Assembly: GCA_016206745.1 (NCBI GenBank)
Contig: JACQQW010000257.1
Coordinates: forward strand, 1-7,160
Direction of reading: 5' to 3'
DNA from: Candidatus Omnitrophota bacterium
GTDB lineage: Bacteria > Omnitrophota > Gorgyraeia > Zapsychrales > Fredricksoniimonadaceae
Length of the DNA: 7,160 nt
Positions 7,072-7,160 of this stretch are shown here, in pieces; positions within the stretch are counted from its first letter, which is position 1, and every line of letters starts with the position of its first letter. Below the pieces are notes generated by a model. That model saw only the letters and a list, made by a program, of their open reading frames with translations, had not been told where the DNA came from and did no database searches. The translations under genes and the position numbers were made by a program.

Positions 7072-7160
7072 CCACCTGCGCTCCAAACACCACCGGACAC
7101 CGTAATAGCCCACAACAGCCAAAGGCAAAGACATCAAATAATACATGCCCGGGGTAGACA
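7072..7160 (-). CDS. Possible 3' end of an upstream membrane gene, acyltransferase-3-like tail (partial)
   Basis: The frame of paralog A stays open through the repeat to the right edge. The 29 residues it encodes here form one hydrophobic helix (LMSLPLAVVGYYGV) followed by a basic end, RWCLERRW. From memory, acyltransferase family 3 proteins (OafA/ExoZ type, which O-acylate surface polysaccharides) end in a last helix with 'LPL..' and a final 'ER[P]' motif, which this resembles. The other two minus-strand frames hit a stop, one at TGA within this segment and one at TAA inside the repeat. No stop separates this segment from paralog A in frame. It is therefore the tail of a gene whose stop was lost or moved, part of a genuine fusion, or non-coding leader. 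Only 89 nt are visible, so this is tentative. Confidence 0.3.

Noticed and set aside
7033..7146. N-terminal 38-residue extension of paralog A starting at ATG 7146
   Set aside because: No Shine-Dalgarno precedes this ATG, the segment crosses a palindromic repeat, and it has no counterpart in the other two paralogs; GTG 7032 fits better.

Overview
The window holds a compact, single-strand (minus) cluster of large polytopic membrane proteins. There are three complete tandem paralogs of about 700-760 residues, the first part of a fourth membrane gene at the left edge, and at the right edge an open frame that looks like the tail of a further membrane gene. Transcription runs from high to low coordinates. 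Gene junctions are 19 nt, 6 nt and a 4-nt ATGA overlap, so an operon is very likely. No promoter, terminator, tRNA, rRNA, CRISPR array or transposase gene is visible, and there is no gene-free stretch longer than about 20 nt between the annotated genes.

Organism: a bacterium of roughly 50% G+C (estimated from a few sampled lines). The GC-rich palindrome near 7037-7071 is translated as LPNPPHKGEG in its frame. I recall this peptide, without having searched, as a common translated dispersed repeat in proteobacterial and especially alphaproteobacterial genomes. That gives a weak pointer to a Gram-negative proteobacterium; a more exact placement is not supported.

Layout in transcription order: (1) 7160-7072, an open frame resembling the last transmembrane helix and 'ER' end of an acyltransferase-3 family protein; (2) 7071-7033, a palindromic, G-quadruplex-capable repeat that contains a Shine-Dalgarno sequence; (3) 7032-4846, paralog A; (4) 4826-2724, paralog B; (5) 2717-441, paralog C; (6) 444-1, the N-terminal 148 residues of a different membrane protein with a YfhO-like first external loop.

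The paralogs share one architecture: an N-terminal module of about four helices ending in an L[NS][KR][IV]FWP motif; a GT-C-like core with a large first external loop carrying two Asp residues exactly 19 apart in all three; and a C-terminal, probably periplasmic, soluble domain of 150-215 residues. I infer membrane glycosyltransferases or related GT-C fold enzymes, probably using polyprenyl-phosphate sugar donors to decorate a surface polysaccharide or lipid. Three paralogs in one operon suggest different sugars, acceptors or positions. The exact family and substrate cannot be read from the sequence.
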